DNA of 64,000 nucleotides from positions 38,254,142 through 38,318,141 of the forward strand of contig NC_051072.1 in assembly GCF_004664715.2 (NCBI RefSeq), written 5' to 3'. Position 1 is the stretch's first letter. The number at the start of each line of letters is the position of its first letter. Below the pieces are notes generated by a model that saw only the letters and a program-made list of their open reading frames with translations, made no database searches and was not told the DNA's origin. Shown piece after piece: positions 1-13,384 of this stretch. A program made the translations under genes and the position numbers. This DNA comes from Peromyscus leucopus (Eukaryota; Chordata; Mammalia; Rodentia; Cricetidae).

Positions 1-1251
1 TCAAAGAGAAAACACTATGTGTCCTTAGGGAAAGCACAGTTCTAAAGAAGGTTTGTATAGGAATACTAATCACTTCGTTACAGGATTTACATCACTGAGA
101 AGTAAGAGCTTGTACCCTAAGTTACTTAGGGAGGCATGTAGGGAAGGGCTTTGGAACAGAGCAATTCTGCAGAAAGATGATGAAAGAGGCTATTTGTTGC
201 TGAGGGAAGAGCTATCTAGAAGCACAGGGATGGTCTTAGAATAACTGAACAGTTGCAAGTGTAAGACTAATGTGAGAAAGGACTAGACCATGTCAGGGAA
301 TTTAGGTCTTGGTCTCGGGCCACCAGGTAGCCATTAGAGGATTCTAAGAATGTGTCACCATCAAATTGGCCATTTAGAAACTTTGTCACGGGGGAAGATA
401 AATCGTTCTGAGGAACTCATGGGGATGGGATCTGAGATGACGCAATCGTAGGGATTGATAGGAAAAAGAACTGCCAGCTGGTTCAGTGATCTCAGCATGT
501 ATGTGCTCATGTGCACAGTATAGGAATATAAAAATCCTATATGGGGGACCCAGAAGCTTAAACACAGTATGCCCACGCTTTTAGAGAAGTGTGTTTGCAC
601 GTCATTTCTATGCATTCTTTAAGGGTACCCGAGTCCAGCTATTATGGGAAGTGCAAGGCAGGCCCTGGTAATTTAACTACTATGTAAGTTTCTAGAAAAT
701 TTGGCTCTGAGAAAAGAGACAATGAAGTTCTCCCTTCTTTATTTGCCTATTCATGACACAATTTGCCTGCTGGATGGATACATCTCAGGTTAAAGGTGAC
801 TAAACATCAGATTAGCATTTTCTCTTCTGTGCATTTATTTTTACTGTCTGTGCCCGAGACACTGCCAGCTAAGTGATTGCTAGTTCAGTGACAGTGGCTC
901 CACACACAAGCCATGAGTCACAGTGGGATTAACTGGATTTATCCATGACCTAAAGCATACTGATGCAGCTCTTGAACTATGTCACACATGGTAGGACTTC
1001 AGGGAATTCCCTGATGTATTAATAATTCGTGAGACTACTAAAATGAGTAGTGGAGAGCAGTAAGAATGTAAATATGGACTAAAATAATTCCATATTCTAA
1101 AATAAGAATTATACCTATGTATAAAAATATATTGTCTGCTGTATTACAATGGTGACCAGTATTACAATCGGTAACTCCTGAATAAGCAGGCTCTGAGCCC
1201 CTTCTCTGCGTCAAATCCTACACTCACTCTCCCACTCCCCCCAATGGTAAC

Positions 1252-1252
<1 letters not shown>
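1..1252. other. Unique AT-rich DNA, no gene recognised
   Basis: I see no exon, RNA gene or clear repeat here. Short open frames exist on both strands, but none has a recognisable composition or domain. Confidence 0.5.

Positions 1253-1307
<55 letters not shown>
1253..1307. repeat. (TG)n microsatellite, about 27 units
   Basis: An uninterrupted TG dinucleotide run of about 55 bp, read directly. Open frames across it translate as alternating Cys-Val and are artefacts. Such a tract is expected to be length-polymorphic. Confidence 0.97.
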
Positions 1308-1308
<1 letters not shown>

Positions 1309-2499
1309 TTCATTTACTTGGGCTTCATCAACCCCAAGCATTCCAAAATCAGATTCTGGACCCTTCCTTTGGTCTTATTCACTCTAAGCCTGCATTTGGT
1401 CCATCCTTCTTTGTGGTCATCTGACTTCACAGCTGCTGAGGCATGAATCACTCAGACCTGCCTGTCTCCGGGACCCAATGTTTTATCTGCTACATTAGAG
1501 TGTGTTGTATTTTAAATGTACTAGGGCAGCGTTACTCAAAGCAGCCCGTTCATAAACTGTTAGTGATCCTCTAGGAGATAAAAGAATGTCTTCCAGAATA
1601 TAAATTACCATAGCGCCTCTTTTAAGGGAAAGTCATGCTATTTTTAAAAGTTGCGTCAGTTGTAGTTGGCTCATGTTCTGGTGAGGGTCTAATTGCTTTG
1701 CTTCAGGCCAGTGGTGACAATGATAAGAGACACAGGTCTGTGCACACATGGCCAGCAGTGCACCAGGTCACCACGTGGCTGCCAAACACATCTGACTAGT
1801 CTGTCCCAAAGAAGCCGTGAATAAAACACATTTTCCCCCATTCCTAGGATCTCAATTTGAAAACCAGACACAAAGGTAGATGGGAGAACGTCCTGGTTCC
1901 CTTCTGATGCAACACTCTCACTGAAAGCAACTTGGGAAGGAAAGGGTTATTTTGGCTGGTACTCCCAGATCTCAAATTATCATTGAGGGAAGTCAGGGCA
2001 GGATCTGATGCAGGAACTCAAAGCAGAACCCTCTTTGGCTCAATCCCAGGCTCACTCCCAGGCTGACACTCAGCTTGGCCAGACCCACTTGCCTAGGAAG
2101 AAGTAGGAGAGACAAGCAGGGCTGATGAGAAGTAAATAGTATCAGTGTACTTCATGAGGATACGTGAAAATGTCCCCAAGAACCCCACTATTTGGCACTG
2201 ATACAGAAAGTGAAGTAAATTCACCTCACCAGAATTCATGCTCAGAGCTCGGAACTTCTATATAGCCACAAGAATCTGTTTTAATTGTCATTTTTGAACT
2301 CATAAGTAAGGCTTCTTTAAATAGCCTTTAAAAATATTGTTTTTAATAGCAAAAAATATTTTAAATGTTCAATTAATACTCTGAAAGTGATAAATTATTT
2401 TTGTTTTCTTTTGGATGGTAGCATTGGAATTCACCCTGTGGGAGTGTCATAGTACTATTCTTGCTTTTGCTGTTAAATAAACGTAAGTTCTCATGTCTA
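1308..2499. other. Unique DNA, no gene recognised
   Basis: No recognisable coding exon or repeat. A short direct repeat of 'caggctcactcccaggctgac' type lies near 2045-2070, but it is too short to classify. Confidence 0.45.
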
Positions 2500-2680
2500 A
2501 GAGACTAAGACGGCTGGACTCAAAAGCTTCACGCCTAGGTCAAATCTTGGCTTCATGCCTTGCTGAATGAGTGTGATCTGTAGTGAGTTATTCAACCTCT
2601 TTTGCATTCATTTCCCCATCAGTGAAATGTGGGTATTAAAACATGACCCTAGTGGTCTGTGAAAACCCAGTTGAATGTAT
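2500..2680 (+). repeat. MIR SINE relic
   Basis: The stretch follows the MIR core and tail layout: a tRNA-like front, then 'gtgatctgtagtgagttattcaacctct', then 'cccatcagtgaaatgtgggtat', which parallels the MIR tail of the type 'cctcatctgtaaaatgggg'. It is strongly diverged, as expected for an ancient mammalian element. Edges are approximate. Confidence 0.6.
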
Positions 2681-4263
2681 ATTAGATGCTTAGGACACCA
2701 ACTGGTACCATAGAAAATGCCATGCATGTCTAGAGTTGCACACAGATTTCTACAGTGTTTAGTGTCCCTTTTATTACAGAAGGCTCCCTGTGTCTCTTGC
2801 CTCACCACTCAGAATGGGGTCAACCGGACGTTGGGCTGGAAGCATGCTCTTACAAAGGAACTGCTACATTTTTCTGCAACTAATAACCCTCTCGAGGATA
2901 ATCATGTTCGTGGAGGCAAATGATTTCGTAAGCCCTCATCTACATGAGATTCAGCGCCATGGGAGGAATGCTGGGTTTACAGTTACCATACAGACCTCAC
3001 AACAAACCTATGGAGTAGCCATGTTTATAAATAAGGAAGTGAGCACCAAGAAGTCACCAAGTGCAGCCAGGTGGAGGCTAGTGATAGGGATCAAGAGGGA
3101 GTTTCGGGTCTGACTTAACATTGCTGCCTGTGGAATGACACAGGAATGTGCTGACGCCTACCAGGTCATCTGAGACTCAGCCTGGCCCTCAGAGCACCCT
3201 GAAGAACTGAAGTGAAGGCTAAAAGCTGGAGACACTCTTAATGTAAGCAATGCTGATTATTTTCCTCTGAGGCATACAAAGGATGGGTTCTAATATATTC
3301 AAAATGAAAAGTGAAGGTGAGCTTACACATTCTTGTGCAGAGTTTTCTTTGTCCCTTCTTTTGAGTCTTTCAAGGTTCTCGTGTACTCTATTGTCACAAA
3401 TCTTCTTTCCTCCAATATGGATCTAAAATAAATCTATCAGAATACTCTTGTGTGATCACCAAATATGATGACCATATTGCTGATCACATTGTTAGCACCA
3501 CTGAACACCTGGAATCTTCATAGTCTCACTCATATTGTCTTATCTTTCTTTGTACTTTATGAGTGTGGCGTGGCCACCTCAGCGGACAAGACTTAACTGT
3601 AGCCCCAAAAGATGACTATCACAACAAAGAGGAGGAAGGAAGATAGGAATCCGGTTTCCAGCCGTTTAATTCTAATAGTTGTCCCATATCGTCCTGGCTC
3701 AAGAGCAAAATTTGGTCTCATCTAATTTTGATGTTATACAATGCCAATATTATAGGGCAAGCTCTGCCTGGAGTGCTGCTGGGAAATCTCTGAGAATTAA
3801 GTGAATGCAAGTGACAACCAGAACATGGTCTTATAAATGCTAAGCTTTACCGCGCTCCAATATAAAATATAAACTGATGAGGTAGAACGTCCAATCAAAA
3901 GATATAATGTCAGCCTGCATTCTTTTGTATCTTCTTGCATAATAAAAAGAACCACATTTCACAATTTTGCAAACTCTGGGTGTCATGGAAAGCTAGTCCA
4001 TTCACAATGATTCTCCTGAGGAAAAGGAAGAAGAAAGGATCGGTAAGTCCACACTTCAGTTTGAATTAGTTTTTGTGAAACCACGATGCCTCTAGCTCCT
4101 TCTGGAACAGACAAGATAGGAAAGTCTTTGTTCTTGTCACCTGGCTAGGGCACACCCTCCTCCTCTTCTGTTTTCACATCACACCATGTGCTGGTGGGGG
4201 ATGGGCAGGAAGAGCAGAAGGCTGGTCCACTGTCCCGCTCAGACATTCTGACACGGCCCCCAC
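2681..4263. other. Unique DNA, no gene recognised
   Basis: No repeat or exon could be supported. Overlapping plus-strand open frames at 2717-3113 have no recognisable domain, and several frames overlap at the same place, which argues against coding. Confidence 0.45.
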
Positions 4264-4640
4264 TGTTGTGGGGTATTCACCAGAGCAGACTGTTCAGAGG
4301 TGGATTTAAGCCAATAGAAAGTCTTTATTAGCCAGCCAGTGACTACTCTGTGGGTTTGGGATCCCAGTGTAGCACCGGAGTCCTTTGCAAGGTGAGATTT
4401 GAAGCACAAATCCTATGTTTTGGGTTGATATACTTCAGTTAACAAGAATTGCTAGCCAGAAGTAGAACTACATAGGCCCCAAAGCAAGTTAGTAGATTTA
4501 GAGACTTTCCCAGAACTGTAGATTTTAATGGATTAGGCCTTTGTTTTAGTTTTGGCAGGTGGTGCTGTCTACATGCTGATTTTTACAGTCTGAATGGTAC
4601 TTCCAACATGGAGTCAGTTGTGCCAAGGTCTGGGGTCCCA
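4264..4640 (-). repeat. Possible solo LTR of an endogenous retrovirus-like element
   Basis: On the minus strand the block begins with TG (tgggaccccagacc), has AATAAA (from 'tttatt' on the plus strand near 4322-4330) and ends in CA (ccacaaca). About 377 bp with TG...CA ends and an internal poly(A) signal is the LTR format. I found no convincing target duplication and cannot name the family. Internal retroviral sequence is absent, so if real it is a solo LTR. Confidence 0.4.
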
Positions 4641-5298
4641 TCACACCACTCTATTTGTCCTAAATGGAGATGTGGAGTTTCTATTCAGAACTCTCCATTT
4701 CATTTGTCTAGAATTTGATAACATTTTCCTACTCTAAAGACATAAATCACTGTCAGATATACTTGAAGGGTCTTTAATCAATAGACATGTTATTATTTTA
4801 AGTAGCTGATAAACCATTGATTTTCTTTTAATAACACAAATTCCAACTCAATTGGAATAATCAAGGTTAATGTTGATGAAGAAAAAACTATGACTAGAAG
4901 GGCTTTCTGAAGTTCTATCTTCCAAATCCTTTTATGTACATGTGATCATAGATGGGGAAATTGTATGTAGATGTATCGATTCCCTTTGGACTAGTCAGCT
5001 TGCTATATCGTGTGATTTTAAGCTGATTACCCACTTTGTACAGCAAGAATTCAAATTACTGTCTGAATTTCTGATGTGTATATCAAGACACACAGTGCAT
5101 ACATGAGGAGTCATAGATTCACCAAAAAGATCAGGAAACATAGATTATTTTAAAATTGTGTGAGAGAGTGTGATGTTTAGAAATAGTTATAGTTATCTTT
5201 CTTCTTAAAATTTTGTTGCTAATCATGGGAATAGTTTTCCCATTCACCATATATAACAATGTTCAATGCACTTTTCAGAAATATTAAGGTAGTTTTCT

Positions 5299-5460
5299 TT
5301 TTTTTTTTTTTTTGGTTTTTCGAGACAGGGTTTCTCTGTGTAGCTTTGCACCTTTCCTGGATTTTGCTCTGTAGACCAGGCTGGCCTTGAACTCACAGAG
5401 ATCAGCCTGCCTCTATTTCCCAAGTGCTGCGATTAAAGGCATATGCCACCACCACCGGGC
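5299..5460 (-). mobile_element. B1 SINE, full length, with 13-bp target duplication
   Basis: The plus strand reads poly-T, then 'cgagacagggtttctctgtg', then the B1 body and ends 'gccaccaccaccgggc', so the SINE lies on the minus strand. The flanks aaggtagttttct occur exactly at 5286-5298 and 5461-5473, giving a perfect 13-bp target-site duplication typical of L1-driven insertion. The segment 'tagctttgcacctttcctgg' is the cricetid-type B1 variant. Moderate divergence suggests an older copy than the one at 32.9 kb. Confidence 0.95.
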
Positions 5461-5473
5461 AAGGTAGTTTTCT

Positions 5474-7123
5474 AAAGCCAAAGGGCAAATAATACTCATG
5501 AGATACTGAATACAAAAACTGCTACATTTTTTGTCCCAACACACATTTCACCACTCCTCTCTTTGCTGCTTGCAAGGGGATTCTGTTCACGGAGGCATAT
5601 GATGATGGAATCAGGAGGCTGATGTTGAAAGTAAATCAAACTTTAAAAAAAATCAAATCCTTTCTCCCCTTAGGTAATGCCCTCTCCAAGGTAGATTGAT
5701 GTTGCCTGTTCCTCTTCTGCCTTCTGGTTTTGTCTTGTTTTCTCTTTAGTTCTAGTGGATTTCCTTTCATTGCATTAGCTATGCCTGCAAAATTAATATT
5801 TGTCCTTTAGGGTAAGCAGACACAGCAAGAATTTTCTTTTTAATCAGTTTTAGTTCTAGATCAGTAGGACTGATGTACCCTGGGTGAAGCAGTTCCCAGC
5901 CTGGGTCTTGATAATTAGTAGTTTTCCTCTACCTACGTTTTCTTGCTCTGCTTTGCTTTCAGGTTTTAAATCTGATGGGGTTGCTGGTCTTTCTTTAGGT
6001 CAGGGGCTGGTGTGGAAGGACCTGGCCACATCATTCTTCCTATGCATCTCTCTTGGCATTCATTTCAACAGGGCCTTTGCTCCCCAGCTCCATCTTTGAA
6101 ACCCTTTTTTCCTCTGTCCTAGGTTCATGTCCCCCAGTCATGGTGGCTTCCCAGCACTTTCAAAGACATAATGATCCATACATAACATTATGGCTTCCTC
6201 CATAAAGTAAATTTTTGCTTTTGTAGCATCTTACTAAAATTTTCAATAACATACCCACTGACTATGTGACTGATATTCAGTTCAGTTTACTTACTGGACT
6301 AAGTTCCATGAGACAAGGACTTATTTATATTGCTCATCAGGCAGGTACATTGCTCTGTGAATAAACTTCAGCATGCTCAGATTCTTCACCAATCACAGAC
6401 CAGAGCAAATATACCACAGTGTCACATCATTTTCATCTTATAGCGACTGTATTTCAGAATGAATCTTTTAGGTGAAACCTTGAGAAACGTTCCAAAACTT
6501 ATTGGTAAGCACTGCCAAGTTCCTCCTGTCGACTACATTTACAACATATGATTGCGAGAAACACAAAGCTAAGAGGCTGAATTAGGAAATGTGATTAGTT
6601 TGTATTGACCATATGGATTTTAATTCAGAGTATAATGTTTTCCCTATTCTTAGACTTTGAAGGTTCACTAATTATATGTTGAATGATTTGTAGATGCCTA
6701 ACAGTGTCCTAGAGACTAAACATTAGTCAGTCAATCAGATATGACCAAAAGTCCCCTAGTGCACAATGACAAATAACTTCCCGAGCTACACCTTGAACTC
6801 TTATCAATGTGAATAAATAATAACTCATCTTATAATTTAGTTTTTGATCTTTTAACAAAGTGTATTAGAAGGATGACTATGCTTCATACAGAAAATAATT
6901 TTGATATTTCCTAGAGATATATAGAATATAGATTCAAATGTATTAATATCAGTAGAAAACACTGCATCCAATAATAAGGTATCTTACAATAGAGAGAAAT
7001 ATGCATCCGGACTTAACGCACACAAGTGTCCAAACACGTATGTGTACATGCATACAACACACATAGACATAAAAATAAAAAGTATTTGAGCTAAGTGGAT
7101 CAGTATAAGTCATAGCATAGTAA
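5474..7123. other. Unique DNA, no gene recognised
   Basis: AT-rich sequence with no supported exon. A plus-strand frame at 5884-6099 is Leu/Phe-rich, but it has no domain that I recognise. Confidence 0.45.
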
Positions 7124-7137
7124 CAATGTGATTTTCT

Positions 7138-7324
7138 TTTTTTGTTTGTTTTATTGTTTATTTTTTTATTTATTCATTAATTCATTCACTTTTAGAGACA
7201 GGGTTTTTCTCTGTATAGCCCTGGCTGCCCTGGAACTCATCCTGTATACCAGGCTGGCCTCGAACCCAAGAGATCCACTTGCTTCTGCCTCCTGAGTGCT
7301 GAAGATGTGGGCCACCACATCCAG
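7138..7324 (-). mobile_element. B1 SINE, minus strand, with near-perfect target duplication
   Basis: A T-rich tail is followed by 'agagacagggtttttctctgtatagcc' and the B1 body, ending 'gccaccacatccag'. The flanks caatgtgattttct (7124-7137) and caatgtattttct (7325-7337) match except for one missing base, which supports a target duplication. The open minus-strand frames across it are repeat-derived, not genes. Confidence 0.92.
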
Positions 7325-7337
7325 CAATGTATTTTCT

Positions 7338-10300
7338 AAGATCCCTGAGGAGCAAGAACTGGTAACTGGACAGCTGCAAATGTCATTCTTGACACTAAGC
7401 AAGTCGAAGTAAAGATCATCCTTAAATTTGCCTTGTGACACCTTACAGTATGCTTGCAGTCAGTCTTGCTATTTTATTAGTACAATAACAATATACTAAG
7501 AACAAACACACTAATGTTTCTAATATGACAGCCAGAGAATGATGGGCATGTTACAACTGTAATACTTTGAATATAATAGGATTTGTGGCAGCAGTGAAGA
7601 ATAGATGAACTGGAATTCCAGAAAAAAACAAAAACAAAAAAAGGAGCATCATTTCAAGGTTAGCAGAGAACCAAAAGTATTAGCTTACCAGAAAGTTTTG
7701 CTTAATTTGGCTCAGACTGAAGATCAGATGTGGCCCAACCCGAAGAGTCCTGCCAGAGGAAAGGAACCATCATTGCTGTTAGTTCTGGGGCTAGCATGAA
7801 AAACTGAAAACTTAACAACATTCCAGCACCACCCTCCCCATCAATATTTGTGAATTCTGATGCTATGCGAACGAACAGAGGATCAGGGCAGAAACCTTAC
7901 AAGGGCAGATTAAATTATCAGAACATAGTCCTACTGATAAAAGATGCAGCCGATTTTCTCCAGGCATTCAATAAATATTAAATAAGTGTAGGACATGAGA
8001 TAAACAAAACATCTTTGGGGAAGTGGGGTCATAAATAAGATGTGTATTGTCTTTGAGTGCTAACGAGACAAAGGCTAACCATACTTTCACTCCAAAGCTC
8101 AAACAAGCCACACCTCCAGAACATGGGTGAACTGGATCTAGAAAAAGAGGAGAATCCTCTTCAGTGAAAGAAAGACGTCATTTAGAACACCAGTTATGTG
8201 CCTGCATAAAGTACGCACGCAATATGGAACTGAAATTGTCAGGTGTGACTCGAAGTAGAAGTGAGGAAAAATACATCAGAAACAGGCAGACAGATGACTA
8301 ACTATGGGAGTGAGAAATTAAGGACTTCCAAAGAAGATCAAAAGGACATGAATAGAAGTCAGTAGAAACAAATTTCTTCAGAGAACGAGGGAAAGATGAT
8401 CCATAAAAAAAAAAAAAAACAGAATAAATGAAGAAACATTTCAGCAGATGCATACCAAATCTGAAAAGTGGGGGTGATATCGGATATTCAAAACACCAGT
8501 AAGATAAAAAAAAAAAAAAGCAGGAGTGAGAGAAGTGGAATTAAACAGTTAATTTCTGCCAGCCCTGGGGAAAATAGTACATTTACTGTATTTATAGTAC
8601 TATATCTAAAACTTTGCTTGGCACTCTGTATCTGTAGGGGACTGGAACACCTTCCACCCTTCTATATTTCCCTTCCTTCTATTCTCCACAGACTAATAGT
8701 TATTGTAACAGTTGCTGAAATAAGAATGTTCTGCTTTTTTTAAAAATGAAGCTGATATTTAAAATATGGCTAAAACACAATTGAAATTAGGTAGTGATGA
8801 TAGATTATGCAAGAATATGAAACAGTTCATTTAGATGTATCAAGTATTTTTGGAGTTTTCTTTTAACTCAGTAGTTCAAAAATAATGTCATAGTTTCTAC
8901 TTGGGTGAGAAATTGGAGTCTGTTGGGATTTCACACAATTTTTTAACAACACAGAACAAAACTAAAGGGTTTTTCTATCAAGATTCTGTACTTTTGGATC
9001 GTGTTCAAACATGTTTCCAATCTTCACTTTGGCTTTCATTGATGGCGATGTCATATACATATTCAGGTGAAACACAGTGGAAACCCATTGGAGTTAAACA
9101 GGAAATTACTCATTTCAGGATGTTGATGTCCAAGAACCAGGCAGAGTTCCCTTCTCATGGGTCATCTGGGGACCCACAGGTAAAGAATCCTCCAAGCAAG
9201 TTCAGCTCTTCAAAAGTGTTTATCTCCACCTCTCTGCTAAAGAAGACAAGGTTTTAATGCAGAATGGTTTGTAATTCTGAGTGGCAGGGTTCTGTCCTGA
9301 GCCACTGTGCCAGAAAGAGAATTTATTGACTAACAGTAAATTCACAAACTGCAGCAGCTGTGATGTCAGCTGTTTGTCAGGTAATGTTCCCAACTTTGGT
9401 GACCTGGGCAAGATAAATGCAAGCTCCTTTATTCAAAGCTTAATTGCTAATATCAACTCCTATCACATATCACATAGTAAATGTATTTCTTTTTATAGAT
9501 GCGTATGTGTGGTTTCAGAAGGACTACAACTTAAAGCCACAACTCCAGCAGAGTTCAAGAAGTTTCCAAAGTAGGTTGATAAAAATGCAATAGAATTGTA
9601 TTGATAAGATAAGGAACCCAAAGTAGCCACAGGGAAGGCGCTCTTGCACTCAGGCTGGAGAAGTCCAGGTTGAGAGGGAAGATGTAGCCAGCTGCAGAGA
9701 AGGAAGGGCAGAGCCAAGTCAAGTCCAAACAGGTGAGCAGATGGAAAGGCAAATGACATTCCAGTAGTCTGTGTCAACAGCAACAGGGGTGGGGAGACCT
9801 AGCCAAGCTGAAGCCCCGGGGGAAGTCAAGAGTTCCCTGCCTGTTGGTCTTCCCTGCACACACAAAGTATTAAAGGACAGGCAGATGTGAGGCCATTGCC
9901 ATTGCTTTGCTACACGTGTTGACCACTCTATGGAATCTAGGTGAGGAAATTAGACATTTTCCTTGCTATGTCTGATACATTCTTGGGACTCTCCCATGTG
10001 ATTTTAATATACCTATGTGCTCTGAAAGGCACCGTTCACCCTGGCCAGCTTACACGATGGTACAATTTCACTCTATGCTGCATAGGTAGTATGAGGAGAT
10101 GGTGATGTTTGCAGGTCCACCCAGGAGCGCAGTCATCCTTCACCCTCAATGAAGTCAAAGACTGCCTATAAAATGGAGTCTCTTAGGGCAAGGCACAGTC
10201 TGGAAACAAAACACAGAACACTGTTTTTACACCACATGGGGTAACCTGGAGTAGGGCACAGCCTGATCACAACTGGTTCTTCAAAGTATTCTCCTGCAAT

Positions 10301-10737
10301 TCAATTGGAATAAAATATACTCAGCTCAGATCATCAAGTGCTTATTGACCATTTTTTTCTTTATTTTCTTACATTACATTAAATATTGTAAGCAGGATAA
10401 TAATGTATAAAAAGATGAAGAGACGACATTACAAGAGTTGTCTACCTTGACCAAAAGCCCAAAACTATGTCCAATTAAAAATCTGAATGAAAAACTCCAT
10501 GCTAACTTGTGGCGATATGTCCATAATTGAGTGAGGATCAGATATTCCTTCTGGTCAGAAATATTCTCTGAGTATTCTGGAGTGAAAATTGCAGTGTCCT
10601 GAGAAAATGACTGTGGGTAATATGCTGCATGTAGTTTAGTCTGATAAAGAGTGCATAATGTGGAGAAACATGGAAATAGTTGTATTTGTGAGCCTGTGAC
10701 AGAGGAGTTCAAGGGGGAAAAGTGGCAGAGGCTAGAC
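7338..10737. other. Unique AT-rich DNA with two short A runs, no gene recognised
   Basis: Runs of A occur near 8405-8420 and 8507-8519. A plus-strand frame of 118 codons at 8901-9257 and a 97-codon frame at 9281-9574 have no recognisable domains, and opposite-strand frames overlap them. Nothing here reaches the level of a supported gene. Confidence 0.45.
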
Positions 10738-10932
10738 CAGTGGTTCTCAACCTTCCTGATGCTGCAACCTCTTAAAACAGTCCCTCATGCTGTTGTGACA
10801 CCAAACCATAAAAGTATTTTGTTGCTACTTTATAACTGCAAATTTGTTACTGTTAAGAATCATAGTGTAAATATCTGATAGGGAGGATATGTGACCCCCT
10901 AAGGGGGTCGTGACCCACACATTGAGAACCAT
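10738..10932. mobile_element. URR1-like hAT-Charlie DNA transposon relic
   Basis: The ends 'cagtggttctcaacctt' and 'attgagaacca' are inverted copies of each other, and an internal palindrome 'accccctaagggggtcgtgac' is present. From memory this is the layout of the rodent URR1 non-autonomous hAT family. It carries no transposase. I could not find an intact 8-bp target duplication. Confidence 0.8.
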
Positions 10933-13277
10933 TTACTTAGAGCATCACCTGTTCTGCTTGGGTTCCGCTCACTGCTTACTGGAGCAACATACTCATTTTT
11001 TCAAGCTTGTGGTTTGCATATCCTGCTGAGTGGGGTTAATAATTAGACTTGTGCTAAATAATAATAATGCCTAACTTGTATGAGAAATAATGAATTAATA
11101 TTGTATCTTTAAAATAGTAGCTGACAGATTAAATACTGTGTAATTTGTAGGCTAAAACCTTTCAGTCATGAGAAAGATGGTTAATTGCTCACAATGCAGT
11201 GATGGCAAAGGTCTGATCGAGGAATGGATAAATCCAATATCAGTAAGATAGATTTAGATAACTAGAATCACTAATGATAGAGTAGGAATATCAAAGGTGT
11301 AAAGGGAAGTGGTACAATCATATAAGAAGGGAGGGTATTGGCCTCTACAACAGAGCATGATACATTACTGTTTGAGACACCACAATGGAGCCACACTGAG
11401 AAGTAATTAGAAATGAAATGATGGAGCCGTGAAAAGAAAGAAAATTTTGTGTTTGCAGAGAGATGAGAATAAATGACCAAATGACCGAGTGGAGAAACAC
11501 ACACAAAGAGACCCAAGGAGGTGCTTAGTCAACATTCCAGAAGAGACGGAAAGGACCAAGAAAGGGCCATTCTGAAATGTACACTGTTTATCCAGCTCCC
11601 TGGGGCTCCGGAGAACTAATCTGTGTAAAAGATTAGTCTTAAAGTAGGTCAAAAAAGTTCAGGGCCTTCTCCTCTTTCAGATGGGATGTGTTCTGTTCAG
11701 GCAAGTTTGGTTAACGCACACAGAACTCTCACATTTCTTCCACTTTCTATGTACAAAGCCTTACTTCAGAAGAAACCTGAGTGTTCCCTTCCCCTTTCAT
11801 GTTGTCTTTGTGAGCAAAACAACTGTTTAAAGTAAGAAGTCCAAGGTAGCCTTTGGTCATGTCCTTCAAGATTAGTGAATGGGGCACTAATTGGTAGGGG
11901 CTGGGTGTCCTTCAAGCTCCTTGGGGAAATGAGTATTTGGTTGACAGTTCTGTTGACAGGCTGTTGCATGTGCTCACAAGTCACCTCTTGTCATTCAGAT
12001 AGAGATGGTGAGTATCTCTGCACAACAACTCAGGAAGAGTTGTGGGTGGTACTGGGCACTGTCTTCATCTGACTCTCTGAGCCTGAGGCTATAACTGAAC
12101 AGGCCTATGTATGAGTAGCAGGATTCTTTAGTGGTAGTCTTTGATGAGTTCAATTTAGTGAACAAGTAACTTTTAAAAGCCCACCTCTGCTGGGGACTTG
12201 TGTCTTTAAATCTATATACAATTGTATGACATTTCGTTTATATATTTCTCTTGGGAAGAGATTTTAAGTATGGGGGATGCTTACATTGATATTAAATCAG
12301 TGACATATGATGAAGGGTTGAAATTGGCAGGGGTTCAACCCAGAGGAACATTTTATCTCAGGCACTATTGAGATTTTTTTAGTGGTCTGTGAAAATAAAA
12401 AAGCAAGAGAACTTTACTTGATTTTTACCATTGTGTTCTTCACGCAACACAGCTTTATTACTGTCCACACTCACACTGTTATGACTCCAACTACCTCTCT
12501 GCTTCTTGGTAAGGCCTTAAATAGTTTCTCAACATTGTTTAATTAGTCCCACAATTAGAAAGTTCTCCCAGAGTTCCAATTACTTATCTAAAAAACTCTG
12601 TTTCTTAAAAAAGCCATAGGGTCAGAACACTTGAGCAAAGTAGTTGATCAACTCTCTAGGATGCCATATTTGAAGACAGGAGGAAGAAGACACTGATGGC
12701 TGCTTTTTCATGAAGAAAAATGAAAGGGGACGTTTTATTCACTTGAGATAGCAAAGTATCAATGGACAAAGTCATCGGTTAACAATTATGGTCTCCAACT
12801 GATGTATTCCTAAAGGATATCTTCTAACAATGGTGATCTCTCTATTACATCTTTGAACAAGCACAAATACCTAGTTATCCAAAATCCAATTAGTCATCAA
12901 TTCTTCCTAGTTACAAATGATAAATAGATAAATAAGCAAATAAATAGATAAATAAAAAAGTAAATTCATTTTTGTCTTTAAGGCTGTTCACAGATTTTCT
13001 AGCCTTCTTTCATGTTAGAATGAAGTAGAAGTGAAGTATACATCCTCCTTGAATTTGGGTGGATTCATGGGGCTTGATTTCATCAATAATCTATGAAAGT
13101 TCTTTGCATCTATAATGAAAATGTATATTAAGGAATGCATATGCTCTATAAATCTTGAGACCCAGTTGTCTACTGTGAATGAAAGATATCTGCTTTTATA
13201 AATTGAATTAATAATGTGAAAAGGGCATACACAATTCTGTTACATTAAGACATTGAAAATATTGATTGTTAAGTTGT
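10933..13277. other. Unique AT-rich DNA, no gene recognised
   Basis: No recognised exon. A short degenerate tetra/octanucleotide run of aataaatagata type lies at about 12921-12956. Minus-strand frames at 11271-11652 overlap one another and look random. Confidence 0.45.
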
Positions 13278-13384
13278 CTTTGTTTTTTTTAAAGGTCTTG
13301 CTATGAAGTTCAGGCTGCCTGGAACTTGTAATCCTTCTGTCTCCCCAGTCCTGGGATTAAAGGCAGTTGTAACCCCAGTCAGCT
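13278..13384 (-). repeat. Old B1-type (7SL-derived) SINE relic
   Basis: The order poly-T, 'gtcttgctatgaagttcaggctgcctggaact', 'cagtcctgggattaaaggc' matches the reverse complement of a B1/proto-B1 monomer with many substitutions. Boundaries are approximate. Confidence 0.65.
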